A DNA stretch of 64,000 nt from Terribacillus aidingensis (GCF_040703035.1 NZ_CP159996.1:964001-1028000), one strand, 5' to 3'; positions 1-8,852 are shown, counted from the stretch's first letter. Notes: a model not told the origin generated them from the letters alone. A program made the numbers and translations.

Positions 1-981
1 AAGCAATCCGCAACTTTCGCTACCTTAATGGAGTGGAATAACATTGAATATCATGCCAAAACGAAACGTCATTTCAAAACGTCTTATCCGGTGCGAATCA
101 CGGTTATTCAATATATGATGAAGCAAATCGAATCGTTTGAGGAGTTTGCAAGGCAAGTCGAATATTATGTTGACGTCGCCTATGATTTTGGATCTGACTT
201 TGCTGTATTTCCCGAAATCTTCACAACCCAGCTCATGAGCTTCCTTGAAGAAAAAGTACCTTCTAAAGCAGTCCGTAAACTATCTGAATTTACGGAGCAG
301 TATATCGAGCTATTCACTAGTCTGGCTGTCCGCTACAATGTCAATATTGTCGGAGGCTCGCACTTTGTGGAAGAGGACGAGCATATATATAATATTGCCT
401 ATCTTTTCCGCCGGGATGGCACAATTGAGAAGCAATATAAAATACATGTTACACCGAATGAGAGAAAATGGTGGGGCATCCAGCCTGGGGACACAGTAAA
501 AGTATTTGATACAGATTGCGGCCGAATTGCAATCCAAATTTGCTATGATATCGAATTTCCAGAGCTTGCACGCTATGCAGTAGATCAAGGTGCGAATATC
601 ATTTTTGTACCATTCTGTACGGATGATCGGCAAGGCTACTTGCGAGTTCGCTATTGTGCACAGGCGCGTGCAGTCGAAAACCAAGTGTATACTGTCATCG
701 CAGGAACGGTTGGCAACTTGACTCAAGTAGAAAATATGGATATTCAATATGCTCAGTCTGGAATTTTCACACCTTCTGATTTTGAATTTGCGCGTGATGG
801 AATTGTTGGAGAGTGTCCGCCGAATATTGAGACAGTTGTTGTTGGTGATGTTGATTTGGAGATATTGCAGCGCCAGCGGAAGACTGGTACTGTACGTCAT
901 TTGCATGATCGCCGCAAGGATCTCTTCGAATTAAGGTTTAAGAATCTGGAGAGTGAAACGCCGGATGATCAGATTAAATAA
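1..981 (+). CDS. yhcX: YhcX-like carbon-nitrogen hydrolase, 5' end cut by window
   Basis: The reading frame is open from base 1, so the gene begins before the window; the first in-window ATG (28) is internal. The visible part is a complete nitrilase-fold amidohydrolase domain. The catalytic triad is visible, numbered from the ATG at 28: Glu63 in FAVFPE, Lys138 in KQYKIH and Cys172 in IQICYDIEFPE. The segment just before it resembles the linker of B. subtilis YhcX, a GNAT acetyltransferase fused to a nitrilase, so the missing N-terminus is probably the GNAT domain (inference). The substrate is unknown. It is convergent with the next gene and shares a bidirectional terminator with it. Confidence 0.8.
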   Translation, partial: KQSATFATLMEWNNIEYHAKTKRHFKTSYPVRITVIQYMMKQIESFEEFARQVEYYVDVAYDFGSDFAVFPEIFTTQLMSFLEEKVPSKAVRKLSEFTEQYIELFTSLAVRYNVNIVGGSHFVEEDEHIYNIAYLFRRDGTIEKQYKIHVTPNERKWWGIQPGDTVKVFDTDCGRIAIQICYDIEFPELARYAVDQGANIIFVPFCTDDRQGYLRVRYCAQARAVENQVYTVIAGTVGNLTQVENMDIQYAQSGIFTPSDFEFARDGIVGECPPNIETVVVGDVDLEILQRQRKTGTVRHLHDRRKDLFELRFKNLESETPDDQIK

Positions 982-1014
982 AATAGACTCGAGCGCAATG
1001 CTCGAGTCTATTTT
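980..1014. terminator. bidirectional terminator
   Basis: A perfect 15-bp inverted repeat around GCAAT, with A-tract and T-tract flanks on both strands. It lies between the convergent genes ending at 981 and 1013 and contains the last base or codon of both. Confidence 0.85.
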
Positions 1015-1249
1015 ACATGTCCAAAGCATATAGGGTTGTATGACCTAACGCATGATCGATATATTGAATCAGCTCTTCATGAGATTTCACGACAGCGTGC
1101 TGTTCGGAGGGATAATGAAAGGCATGTAGAAAGATTTCAATCCGCTTGGAAAGCAGATCATCCTTTGTGCGTACCATGAGGACAAGGAGATCATCCCATT
1201 GACCCCAAATTGTAAATAGCAGTGCTTTTTCGTAATCCTGGACTTTCAT
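1013..1249 (-). CDS. yhdB: YhdB-like small protein
   Basis: This 78-residue protein has no signal peptide or membrane segment. It carries the pattern DYEKALLFT.WGQWDDLLVLMVRTKDDLLSKRIE.FLHAFHY, which I recognise from the YhdB-like family of Bacillus; its function is unknown. A GGAAGGGG-type ribosome site precedes the ATG. In B. subtilis yhdB also lies a few genes from yhcX and spoVR, which supports the call. It is divergent from the YhcN-like gene. Confidence 0.6.
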   Translation of the reverse strand: MKVQDYEKALLFTIWGQWDDLLVLMVRTKDDLLSKRIEIFLHAFHYPSEQHAVVKSHEELIQYIDHALGHTTLYALDM

Positions 1250-1341
1250 TGCGCTATCCCCTTCCTGTCAGGGTATAGATAGTATCTCTCCAATCAGCAG
1301 GAACATTGCTGGCAGATATAAGCAGCAGGGTCACCTCCTTT

Positions 1342-1370
1342 GTATAGGGTGAAAAAAACCGTACATACTA
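1342..1370 (+). promoter_or_regulatory. candidate sigma-G/sigma-F promoter of the YhcN-like gene
   Basis: GTATA (1342-1346), a 17-bp spacer and CATACTA (1364-1370) match the forespore consensus GMATA-N17/18-CATHMTA closely. It lies 34 bp upstream of the ATG of a spore lipoprotein gene, as expected for a forespore-expressed gene. Confidence 0.6.
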
Positions 1371-1404
1371 AGCGCAGTATGGTAAATCAAAGGAGGAAAC
1401 ACCA

Positions 1405-2076
1405 ATGAAAAAGTGGAAATTAATCAGCATGGCTGCCCTTGCTGCGATTACGCTTACAGCTTGTCAGAATGACGATAATAACAATGACACTGGCATGGGC
1501 AATGTAGAACCGACTAGATTCAATAATACGGACAATAATTTAGTCGACCGTAATACTGACAATACAAGAGATGGTGATGATCGCCAGAAAAATGGTGATG
1601 ACCAACAGCCGCGTTACCAGGTTGCAGATGACGTAGCAAGAAAAGTGGAAGAAGTTGAAGGTGTAGATAGAGCGTATGTATTTACAACGGATAACAATGC
1701 TTATGTAGCTGTCGATATGAAGGACGATAACAATAACGGTAACAATGGTAATAACGGTATTAATGGTAACAATGGAAACAATGGAAACAATGGAAATAAC
1801 GGAAATAACGGTAACACAGGCAACAACGGAATGGGCAACACAGCTACTGGTAATAACAACAATAATGAAGTAACAGACAAGATGAAAAAAGATGTGGAAA
1901 AAGCAGTTAAATCAGTCGATGAAGATATCGATAATGTATATGTATCCGCAGATCCAGACTTTTTGGGAATGGCAGAAGACTACAACAACAAAATTGATGA
2001 AGGTCAGCCAGTAAAAGGCTTCTTCTTAGAATTCGGCAATATGCTAAATCGTGTCTTCCCTAATAACGAAAGATAA
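1405..2076 (+). CDS. YhcN/YlaJ family sporulation lipoprotein
   Basis: A 223-residue secreted lipoprotein. Residues 1-19 form a lipoprotein signal with lipobox LTAC, so Cys20 is probably acylated. The fold has two YhcN/YlaJ-type halves, about residues 70-108 (VADDVARKVEEVEGVDRAYV) and 150-185 (DKMKKDVEKAVKSVDEDI). They are separated by an Asn/Gly low-complexity linker at residues 110-155, made of NGN/NGNN units. YhcN of B. subtilis is a spore inner-membrane lipoprotein and YlaJ affects germination; the same role is inferred. AGGAGG ends 10 bases before the ATG. A forespore-type promoter lies upstream. The Asn-rich linker may vary in length between strains. Confidence 0.85.
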   Translation: MKKWKLISMAALAAITLTACQNDDNNNDTGMGNVEPTRFNNTDNNLVDRNTDNTRDGDDRQKNGDDQQPRYQVADDVARKVEEVEGVDRAYVFTTDNNAYVAVDMKDDNNNGNNGNNGINGNNGNNGNNGNNGNNGNTGNNGMGNTATGNNNNNEVTDKMKKDVEKAVKSVDEDIDNVYVSADPDFLGMAEDYNNKIDEGQPVKGFFLEFGNMLNRVFPNNER

Positions 2077-2107
2077 AAAAGAGGCTCCCACACGGGAGCC
2101 TCTTTTT
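2076..2107. terminator. bidirectional terminator
   Basis: A 14-bp perfect stem (AAAAAGAGGCTCCC / GGGAGCCTCTTTTT) with an ACAC loop. It serves the lipoprotein gene on plus and the aldolase gene on minus. Confidence 0.9.
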
Positions 2108-3137
2108 AATTTGGCTGTTTCGAAAGAGATGAAGCAACTGCCAAAGCTTTCTTTATCGCACCTTTACCAACGTCATAATGTGTGACAAAACGAACACTGT
2201 AAGGACCGAAAGCATTTGCCAATACTTGCTGTTCCTTGAGCAACTGCACATAAGCATCTGCTGTCATACCGGTACCTTGCACATCTGCAAGTACGATATT
2301 CGTTTCAACCTTATTCATGATTTCAATACCGTCAATTTCAGCTAGGCCATCTGCCAATAGCTTAGCATTCTCGTGGTCGTCTGCGAGACGTTCCACATTT
2401 TCACGCAGGGCAACAAGGCCAGGTGCTGCTAATATGCCGGCTTGGCGCATGCCGCCTCCAAGACGTTTTCTCCATTTTTTAGCTTTAGCAATGAACACTT
2501 CAGATCCTGCCAGAACAGAACCGACAGGCGCTCCTAAGCCCTTGGACAAACAAACCTGGACAGTATCGGTCAGCTGCGCATATTTTGCCACACTAATACC
2601 GGAAGCGACGGATGCATTGAACAAACGTGCGCCATCCAAGTGAATCGGAATTCGATGTTCACGAGCTATTTGGGCAATCACCATCATATTCTCGATCGGG
2701 ATGACGGCTCCGCCTGCTTTATTATGCGTATTCTCCAGACAAATCAAGCCTGTTTCTGGAAAATGAATATCGTCCTTGCGGATAGCAGCAGCTAATCCCT
2801 CCGGACATATCGCCCCGCGTTCCCCTTTCAGTGTACGTGTCTGCACACCTGCAAAAATGGATGTAGCAGCTCCTTCATAGAGAAAAATATGGGATTCCTC
2901 TTCCAAGATGATTTCATTACCAGGGTTGCAATGAGAAAGTACTGCGATTTGATTCCCCTGAGTACCGCTTGGCACGAATAGTGCGGCTTCCTTTCCAAGT
3001 AAATCGGCAACCGTTTCCTCTAGCTCATTTACAGCTGGATCCTCTCCATAGACATCATCTCCGACTTCTGCTTCATAAGCAGCTTTCCGCATCGCTTCTG
3101 ATGGCTTGGTGACCGTATCACTACGCAGATCGATCAT
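2106..3137 (-). CDS. ltaA: low-specificity L-threonine aldolase
   Basis: A 343-residue PLP-dependent fold-type I enzyme that splits L-threonine or L-allo-threonine into glycine and acetaldehyde. It starts with the family signature MIDLRSDTVTKPS and has GDDVYGEDP, the PLP-contact stretch HLDGARLFNA, and the Schiff-base lysine in the segment CLSKGLGAPVGSVL. I place the start at the ATG at 3137, not the upstream GTG at 3146, because GAGAGGAG then sits at a normal distance. It is divergent from the yrrT operon, with about 220 bp of shared regulatory DNA. Confidence 0.9.
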   Translation of the reverse strand: MIDLRSDTVTKPSEAMRKAAYEAEVGDDVYGEDPAVNELEETVADLLGKEAALFVPSGTQGNQIAVLSHCNPGNEIILEEESHIFLYEGAATSIFAGVQTRTLKGERGAICPEGLAAAIRKDDIHFPETGLICLENTHNKAGGAVIPIENMMVIAQIAREHRIPIHLDGARLFNASVASGISVAKYAQLTDTVQVCLSKGLGAPVGSVLAGSEVFIAKAKKWRKRLGGGMRQAGILAAPGLVALRENVERLADDHENAKLLADGLAEIDGIEIMNKVETNIVLADVQGTGMTADAYVQLLKEQQVLANAFGPYSVRFVTHYDVGKGAIKKALAVASSLSKQPN

Positions 3138-3204
3138 GACGACCACTCCTCTCCATCTTATTATATAGTATGAATTTGTAACTTTTCCACTATTTTTATA
3201 GTTG

Positions 3205-3232
3205 TTGACTTTGTATTCCTAAAAAGTGGAAT
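3205..3232 (+). promoter_or_regulatory. inverted repeat, possible CymR-type operator upstream of yrrT
   Basis: ATTCC (3215-3219) and GGAAT (3228-3232) form an inverted repeat directly downstream of a TTGACT hexamer (3205-3210). In B. subtilis the yrrT operon is repressed by CymR, whose sites include a GGAATTT-like half, and GGAATTTAT occurs here. No well-spaced -10 follows the TTGACT, so the exact promoter is uncertain. No S-box or T-box leader is visible. Confidence 0.35.
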
Positions 3233-3355
3233 TTATGACTGGCATCGTATCTTTTCATTGAATAAACTGAGGTACTATGGTATTCTTCTGTCATAAACAC
3301 AATAATCCTTATTAGTTTACTTGGATATTTGAGATATTACACTTGAGGTGATGAA

Positions 3356-3994
3356 ATGGGCCGCGAATTTATCGATATGTTCGATGAATGGGCAGAGACG
3401 TATGATGATACGGTTACTGGCCAGGATCCACAATATAAAGAAGTGTTTGATAAATACAATGAAATCCTGCAAACTGTCGCTGATGCTGCAGAAGGAAACA
3501 CACTGGAGTTTGGTGTCGGAACAGGAAACCTTTCTGAAAAGCTGTTAGCTAAAGGTTTGAATGTAACTGGAATTGAACCTTCCAAAGAGATGCGCGAGCA
3601 TGCATCCCGGAAATTCCCGCAGCTTCAGATAGTAGACGGTGATTTTCTCTCCTTTCCGCAGCCTGATCACGAGGTTTCTGCCATCGTAAGTACGTGGGCA
3701 TTCCATCATCTGACAGATGAGGAGAAGGAGCAGGCAATTACGAAATATGCACAGCTGCTTCCAGCAGGCGGAAAAGTAATATTTGCTGATACGGTATTCT
3801 CAAGTGAAGAAGGTCGTGATCAGCTAATTCAGGAAGAAAAGGATAAGGGATATGACAGACTTGTCCAGGATTTGACAACCGAATATTATACGACGATGCA
3901 AGTGCTTCGTAACATTTTCCAAACGCACGGATTTCATGTTACATTTAAGCAAATGAACCGCTTCGTCTATTTGATCACAGCAGAAAAAGCGTAA
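3356..3994 (+). CDS. yrrT: YrrT-like SAM-dependent methyltransferase
   Basis: A 212-residue class I methyltransferase with the SAM-binding motif [12 protein letters not shown] (about residues 50-60), acidic motif II IEPS, and motif WAFHHLTD. It matches YrrT, first gene of the B. subtilis methionine-to-cysteine operon; its methyl acceptor is not established. It opens a tight operon with luxS, mccA and mccB (gaps of 14 and 9 bp, then a 4-bp overlap). The ribosome site GAGGTG precedes the chosen ATG. Confidence 0.85.
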   Translation: MGREFIDMFDEWAETYDDTVTGQDPQYKEVFDKYNEILQTVADAAEGNTLEFGVGTGNLSEKLLAKGLNVTGIEPSKEMREHASRKFPQLQIVDGDFLSFPQPDHEVSAIVSTWAFHHLTDEEKEQAITKYAQLLPAGGKVIFADTVFSSEEGRDQLIQEEKDKGYDRLVQDLTTEYYTTMQVLRNIFQTHGFHVTFKQMNRFVYLITAEKA

Positions 3995-4008
3995 GGGGAG
4001 AGACAATC

Positions 4009-4473
4009 ATGACAAAGAAAATGAACGTAGAAAGCTTCAACCTTGATCATACTAAAGTTGCTGCACCATATGTCCGCTTAGTCGGCACAACAGAGGGAGC
4101 ACAAGACAAAGTATACAAATACGATATCCGCTTCAAGCAACCTAACAAAGAGTATATGGAAATGCCAGGTCTGCATTCCCTGGAGCATTTAATGGCTGAG
4201 AATATCCGCAATAATATCGACAATATCCTTGATATCGGTCCAATGGGCTGCCAAACAGGTTTCTATGTTTCCATTTTGAATAATGACAGCTATGACGACA
4301 TCCTCGTCGCTTTGGAAAAAACACTGCAAGATGTGCTCGATGCAACAGAAGTGCCTGCTTGCAATGAAGTGCAATGTGGCTGGGCAGCTAACCACAGTCT
4401 TGAGGGTGCACAGGAGATTGCGAAAGAAATGCTTTCTAAAAAAGATGAATGGCGTCAAGTTTTCGCTGAATAG
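4009..4473 (+). CDS. luxS: S-ribosylhomocysteine lyase LuxS
   Basis: A 154-residue enzyme, normal family length. It splits S-ribosylhomocysteine into homocysteine and DPD, the precursor of autoinducer-2. The metal-binding [10 protein letters not shown] and [10 protein letters not shown] motifs (catalytic Cys and metal ligands) and the late CNEVQCGW segment are present. It sits inside the yrrT-mccAB operon, a slot that mtnN occupies in B. subtilis, so its homocysteine product is made beside the cystathionine synthase that consumes it. Confidence 0.97.
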   Translation: MTKKMNVESFNLDHTKVAAPYVRLVGTTEGAQDKVYKYDIRFKQPNKEYMEMPGLHSLEHLMAENIRNNIDNILDIGPMGCQTGFYVSILNNDSYDDILVALEKTLQDVLDATEVPACNEVQCGWAANHSLEGAQEIAKEMLSKKDEWRQVFAE

Positions 4474-4482
4474 AGGGAGAAA

Positions 4483-5409
4483 ATGGCTGTTTACAATTCA
4501 GTACATGAACTGATTGGGAATACACCGATTGTACAAATAACGAACTTTTCTCTTCCGGAGGGAGTTCGTTTATTTGCGAAACTGGAGTTTTATAACCCTG
4601 GTGGCAGTGTGAAGGATCGGCTTGGTGTCAATTTGATCGATGAGGCGTTTCGGACAGGGAAACTGAAGGAAAACGGTACGATCATTGAACCGACAGCGGG
4701 TAATACCGGTATTGGTATTGCACTGGCTGCCTTGAAACGCAGGGTTTCCGTAATCTTCTGCGTACCAGAGAAATTCAGCCAGGAAAAACAGGAGCTGATG
4801 CGGGCGCTTGGGGCAAAGGTAATCAATACACCGACATCCGAAGGGATGACAGGAGCAATTAAAAAGGCGAAAGAGCTGCTGGATGAAATCCCTGACAGCT
4901 ATTGCCCGCAGCAATTTGCTAATCCTGCTAACCCGGAGACTTACTATAAGACGCTTGGTCCGGAAATATGGCGTGACCTTGAAGGTAAAGTGGATATCTT
5001 TGTAGCTGGTGGCGGCACAGGCGGAACGTTTATGGGTACAGCGCGTTACTTGAAGGATCAGAATCCTGAAGTGAAGACAGTCATTGTTGAGCCGGAGGGT
5101 TCGATCCTGAACGGGGGTGCTCCAGGATCCCACCGTACAGAAGGTATAGGCATGGAGTTTTTACCTGATTATATGGATACAGCATATTTTGATGCAATTC
5201 ATACAATTTCAGATGATGATGCATTTTATTACGTAAAAGAGTTGGCTGCCAAAGAAGGGCTGCTTGTCGGCAGTTCTTCCGGATCTGCTTTCACTGCAGC
5301 ACTTAAAGAAGCAGAGCATGCTAAGCCAGGGACGACGATTGTGACCATCTTCCCGGACAGCAGTGAGCGCTACCTCAGTCAGCAGATCTATCAAGGAGGA
5401 TTACGATGA
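4483..5409 (+). CDS. mccA: O-acetylserine-dependent cystathionine beta-synthase
   Basis: A 308-residue PLP enzyme of the cysteine synthase/CBS family. PLP lysine lies in NPGGSVKDRLG, the Asn loop in PTAGNTGIGIA, and the phosphate loop in GGGTGGTFMG. Its position between luxS and mccB, and its resemblance to MccA (YrhA), favour the cystathionine-forming enzyme (homocysteine plus O-acetylserine) over a housekeeping CysK. The last 4 bases (ATGA) overlap the mccB start. Confidence 0.88.
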   Translation: MAVYNSVHELIGNTPIVQITNFSLPEGVRLFAKLEFYNPGGSVKDRLGVNLIDEAFRTGKLKENGTIIEPTAGNTGIGIALAALKRRVSVIFCVPEKFSQEKQELMRALGAKVINTPTSEGMTGAIKKAKELLDEIPDSYCPQQFANPANPETYYKTLGPEIWRDLEGKVDIFVAGGGTGGTFMGTARYLKDQNPEVKTVIVEPEGSILNGGAPGSHRTEGIGMEFLPDYMDTAYFDAIHTISDDDAFYYVKELAAKEGLLVGSSSGSAFTAALKEAEHAKPGTTIVTIFPDSSERYLSQQIYQGGLR

Positions 5410-6542
5410 GACGGAAAACAAAAATGATTCACGGTGGAATTACATCGGACGAAAAAACGGGCGCAGTTAGTGTGCCTATATACCAGGTAAGTACGTACAA
5501 ACAGCCAGGACCTGGTGAACATACAGGCTATGAATATTCCCGTACAGGTAATCCGACACGTCATGCATTGGAAGAAACAATTGCAGCTTTGGAAAACGGT
5601 AAAAGAGGCTTTGCATTCAGTTCCGGTATGGCGGCCATTACTTCTGTGATGATGCTTTTTGAAGCAGGCAGCCATGTTGTCATGACTGACGATGTGTATG
5701 GCGGAAGCTACCGTTTAGCGACAAAGGTACTAAATCGCTATCAGCTTGGGCACACATTTGTAGATACAAGTTCGCCGGAAGAGGTTGAGCAGGCAATCAA
5801 ACCAGAAACAAAAGCCATTTATGTCGAGACACCGACCAATCCATTATTGAAAATTACAGATATCAAGAAGATGGCGGAAATCGCGAAGAAACATGACGTT
5901 CTGCTGATTGTCGATAATACTTTCGCAACACCTTATTGGCAGAATCCGCTTGATTTGGGAGCAGATATCGTACTTCACAGTGCAACGAAATATATTGGCG
6001 GTCATAGCGATGTCGTGTCAGGACTCGTTGTCGTAAATGATGACAAACTTGCTGATGAGCTGCACTTTATCCAGAACTCTGCTGGTGCTGTTCTTGGACC
6101 GCAAGACAGCTGGCTGCTTCTTCGCGGAATCAAGACACTTGGTATCCGCATGGAAGCTATAGAGAAAAATAGTGCCAAGCTAGTCGACTTCCTGAAAGCA
6201 CATCCAGGAGTGAGTACGATTTATTATCCTGGTCTGCCTGAGCATAAAGGACACGATATTGCTGCAAGCCAAGCAGAGGGCTTTGGCGGTATGATATCCT
6301 TTGATGTCGGCAGTGGTGAAAAAGCAGATCAAGTACTGCGTAAAACGAAATATTTCGTCTTGGCAGAAAGCCTCGGAGCAGTCGAAAGCCTCATATCCCT
6401 TCCTGCTAAAATGACGCATGCATCCATTCCGCAGGAACGCAGAGCAGAATTAGGTATTACGGATGGTTTGATCCGAATCAGTGTTGGTATCGAGGATAGT
6501 GAAGATTTGATCGAAGACTTGAAGCAAGCAATGGAAGATTGA
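5406..6542 (+). CDS. mccB: cystathionine gamma-lyase / homocysteine gamma-lyase
   Basis: A 378-residue Cys/Met-metabolism PLP enzyme. It has the tetramer-contact YEYSRTGNPTR, the SSGMAAI loop, DNTFATPYWQNP, and the PLP lysine in HSATKYIGGHSDVV. It cleaves cystathionine to cysteine and 2-oxobutyrate and completes the reverse transsulfuration route started by luxS and mccA. Translationally coupled to mccA by an ATGA overlap. A strong terminator follows. Confidence 0.92.
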   Translation: MRRKTKMIHGGITSDEKTGAVSVPIYQVSTYKQPGPGEHTGYEYSRTGNPTRHALEETIAALENGKRGFAFSSGMAAITSVMMLFEAGSHVVMTDDVYGGSYRLATKVLNRYQLGHTFVDTSSPEEVEQAIKPETKAIYVETPTNPLLKITDIKKMAEIAKKHDVLLIVDNTFATPYWQNPLDLGADIVLHSATKYIGGHSDVVSGLVVVNDDKLADELHFIQNSAGAVLGPQDSWLLLRGIKTLGIRMEAIEKNSAKLVDFLKAHPGVSTIYYPGLPEHKGHDIAASQAEGFGGMISFDVGSGEKADQVLRKTKYFVLAESLGAVESLISLPAKMTHASIPQERRAELGITDGLIRISVGIEDSEDLIEDLKQAMED

Positions 6543-6546
6543 TAAA

Positions 6547-6580
6547 AGCCAGCTCCGTTTATGGAGCTGGCTTTCTTCTT
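6547..6580. terminator. terminator of the yrrT-luxS-mccAB operon
   Basis: A 10-bp perfect stem AGCCAGCTCC / GGAGCTGGCT with a 6-base loop, then a T-rich tail. The last codons of the opposing DJ-1 gene lie inside the hairpin. Confidence 0.9.
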
Positions 6581-7329
6581 AAAATTTGTTCTTCCTCTGG
6601 AATTCGCAGTACAGCGCGGAAAGAACGAGGATTTTCTTCAAAATCTTTTTGTTCAATTCGCTTGATGACTGCTTTCGCTACATCTTTGACACTGGCTGGA
6701 TTCTGCCCGGTGATCAGTCTGTCGTCTGCTTCTACATGTCCTTTGAAAGGCACTTTTGATTTGTGGTACGTAAGTGCACGTATTTTAAGCTGCTCTTCCA
6801 AGCTATAAGGAATTTCGTGTTTATTCAGGCTAGCAGTTTCTTCGCGGTCGGAATAACCAGTGACTGTCTTATCTTGCAATAAGTAAGTTCCGTCAGACAG
6901 CTTCACATTCAGCAATGCAGCAGGGCCGTGACAAACGGCGGCAACAATTCCTCCATTTTCATAGATATCCCTAGTCAACTGCTGCAGCTCTTTATTTTCA
7001 GGGAAATCCCACATTGTCCCGTGACCTCCAGTGAAATAAATAGCATCATAATCGGCAGCATTTACTTCCTTCGGAGATAGACTGTTCTCCAATAATTTCC
7101 TGAACCCTGGAGCACGGTAGTACTTCCGCAACTTATGGCTTGTGAACAGCCCTGTAAGACTGCGACGATCTATTGGTATATTTCCGCCCTTTGGACTGAC
7201 AACCGTCATGACATGACGTGTCTTTAGTTTATCGTAAAAATTCGTCAGTTCACTGAACCAGAGTCCTGTTGTGTGGGGTGTCTGTTTCAGGCTGTCGTGA
7301 TTCGTTGCGACAATCAATACATTACCCAT
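6559..7329 (-). CDS. DJ-1/PfpI family protein (Hsp31-like)
   Basis: A 256-residue class I glutamine-amidotransferase-like protein. The nucleophile elbow is AAVCHGPAALL (catalytic Cys), with the conserved acidic region YFTGGHGTMWDF before it. Members act as glyoxalase III/deglycase or chaperone enzymes; the exact activity cannot be read from sequence. AGGAGGAG precedes the ATG. The C-terminal codons (RRKPAP) lie in the terminator hairpin shared with mccB. Confidence 0.8.
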   Translation of the reverse strand: MGNVLIVATNHDSLKQTPHTTGLWFSELTNFYDKLKTRHVMTVVSPKGGNIPIDRRSLTGLFTSHKLRKYYRAPGFRKLLENSLSPKEVNAADYDAIYFTGGHGTMWDFPENKELQQLTRDIYENGGIVAAVCHGPAALLNVKLSDGTYLLQDKTVTGYSDREETASLNKHEIPYSLEEQLKIRALTYHKSKVPFKGHVEADDRLITGQNPASVKDVAKAVIKRIEQKDFEENPRSFRAVLRIPEEEQILRRKPAP

Positions 7330-7444
7330 TGTTCTCCTCCTGACGTAACTATGTATTTCTATTTAGTTTCCACCAGCGGGTACAAGCTAAACAAGAATCA
7401 GCCGATTTATGCTACACTAGTAAGAAAAGGAAAGGGTGGCGCAA

Positions 7445-8812
7445 ATGACGAATCAAGTTGTCGCTTATTTACAGGAAAATCGGGAGAAATTGCTAGAGAA
7501 GCTTTATACATATCTTCGGATTCCCAGTATCAGCACAGATAGTGCATACAAGGAAGATGTTGCAAAGACAGCCGGCTTTACGGCTGACTATTTGAAAGAA
7601 ATCGGCTTCGATAAAGTGACCATCCAAGAAACAGAGCGTCATCCAATCGTAACGGGTGAATGGCTTGGTGCAGGTCCGGATAAACCGACTGCACTTTTCT
7701 ATGGACATTATGATGTGCAGCCGGCAGATCCGCTTCCGCTTTGGGACAGCGAGCCATTCGAGCCGACTGTACGAAACGGACGGATCTATGCACGAGGCGT
7801 GAGTGATGACAAAGGTCAGGTATTCATGCACCTGGCAGTATTCGAAGCATTCATGAAAACAGAAGGCGCGCTGCCGATCAATGTAAAAGTATGTATCGAA
7901 GGAGAAGAAGAAATCGGAAGTACAAATCTGCATGCTGTACTGCATGAGCACACAGAGCAATTCCAAGCCGATTTTGCTATCATCAGCGATTCCGGGATGG
8001 TCGAAGCAGGCCAGCCGACTATGCTTTATGGCTTGAAAGGTGCAGCTGCGCTTGAGTTCTCTGTTTATGGACCAGATCGCGATCTGCATTCCGGTATGTA
8101 TGGTGGTGCTGTCCGTAATCCGCTTCAGGCATTGGCGCATATCCTAAGTTCCTTGAAGGATGAAGAAGAAGTCGTTCAAGTAGAAGGTTTCTATGATGGT
8201 GTAGAGGAATTGCCTGAAGAAGAGCGTAAACTGATGGCGCAAGCACCAGGTGAAGACTTTGTTCAGACAGTCGGCGTGCCGGAAGCAGTTTCCGAAAAAG
8301 GTTACACTGCCAAGGAACATACAATGGCTCGCCCAACACTGGAAATCAACGGTATGTATGGTGGTTACCAAGGAGAAGGTACGAAAACGATCATCCCGGC
8401 TGAGGCAACAGCGAAGATCACCAGCCGTCTCGTACCTGGACAGGATCCAGTGGATATCGTGGAGAAAATCACGGCACACATCGAAAAACATGCACCTGCT
8501 GGCGTTCGTGTGGAAGTGAGACCGGAACCTTTCAAAGCAAAAGCATACAAAGTCGATCCGAATCATCCGCTGATCCAAAAAGCAGCGGAAAGTCTGACAC
8601 AGGCCTTCGGTAAGGAAACAGTCTTCGTTCGTATGGGAGGATCGATTCCGGTCGTCGAATGGATTGATACGGTTTATCAAATGCCAGTGGTTCTGCTTGG
8701 TTTCGGAACACCTGAGGACAGACTGCATTCCCCGAATGAAAGCTTCCCGCTGGAAAGCTTCGATAAAGGGATGGAGACACTGGTCTATTATTATCAAAAA
8801 GTGAGCGAATGA
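7445..8812 (+). CDS. M20 family dipeptidase/metallopeptidase
   Basis: About 455 residues, cytosolic, no signal peptide. M20 metal-site motifs are visible: YGHYDVQPADP, ARGVSDDKGQ (bridging Asp), EGEEEIGS (catalytic Glu), and HSPNESF near the C-terminus; LHSGMYGG marks the lid domain. It probably hydrolyses dipeptides or related amides with two zinc ions. I chose ATG 7445 over the GTG at 7436 because GGAAAGGGTGG is then well spaced. A strong terminator follows. Confidence 0.85.
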   Translation: MTNQVVAYLQENREKLLEKLYTYLRIPSISTDSAYKEDVAKTAGFTADYLKEIGFDKVTIQETERHPIVTGEWLGAGPDKPTALFYGHYDVQPADPLPLWDSEPFEPTVRNGRIYARGVSDDKGQVFMHLAVFEAFMKTEGALPINVKVCIEGEEEIGSTNLHAVLHEHTEQFQADFAIISDSGMVEAGQPTMLYGLKGAAALEFSVYGPDRDLHSGMYGGAVRNPLQALAHILSSLKDEEEVVQVEGFYDGVEELPEEERKLMAQAPGEDFVQTVGVPEAVSEKGYTAKEHTMARPTLEINGMYGGYQGEGTKTIIPAEATAKITSRLVPGQDPVDIVEKITAHIEKHAPAGVRVEVRPEPFKAKAYKVDPNHPLIQKAAESLTQAFGKETVFVRMGGSIPVVEWIDTVYQMPVVLLGFGTPEDRLHSPNESFPLESFDKGMETLVYYYQKVSE

Positions 8813-8842
8813 AAAAAGACACCCGAATGGGTGTCTTTTTTC
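8812..8842 (+). terminator. intrinsic terminator
   Basis: Stem AAAAAAGACACCC / GGGTGTCTTTTTT with loop GAAT directly after the dipeptidase stop. Confidence 0.9.
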
Positions 8843-8852
8843 TGTCTTATCA

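Noticed and set aside
310..906. 198-codon minus-strand frame inside the YhcX-like gene
   Set aside because: Antisense shadow of a strongly conserved nitrilase; no ribosome site.
1730..1862. Short tandem DNA repeats suggesting a CRISPR or satellite
   Set aside because: They are in-frame codons for an Asn/Gly linker; no spacers or consistent repeat unit.
3140..3355. S-box (SAM riboswitch) or T-box upstream of yrrT
   Set aside because: No S-box helices or T-box sequence (TGGNACCGCG) seen; only a small inverted repeat.
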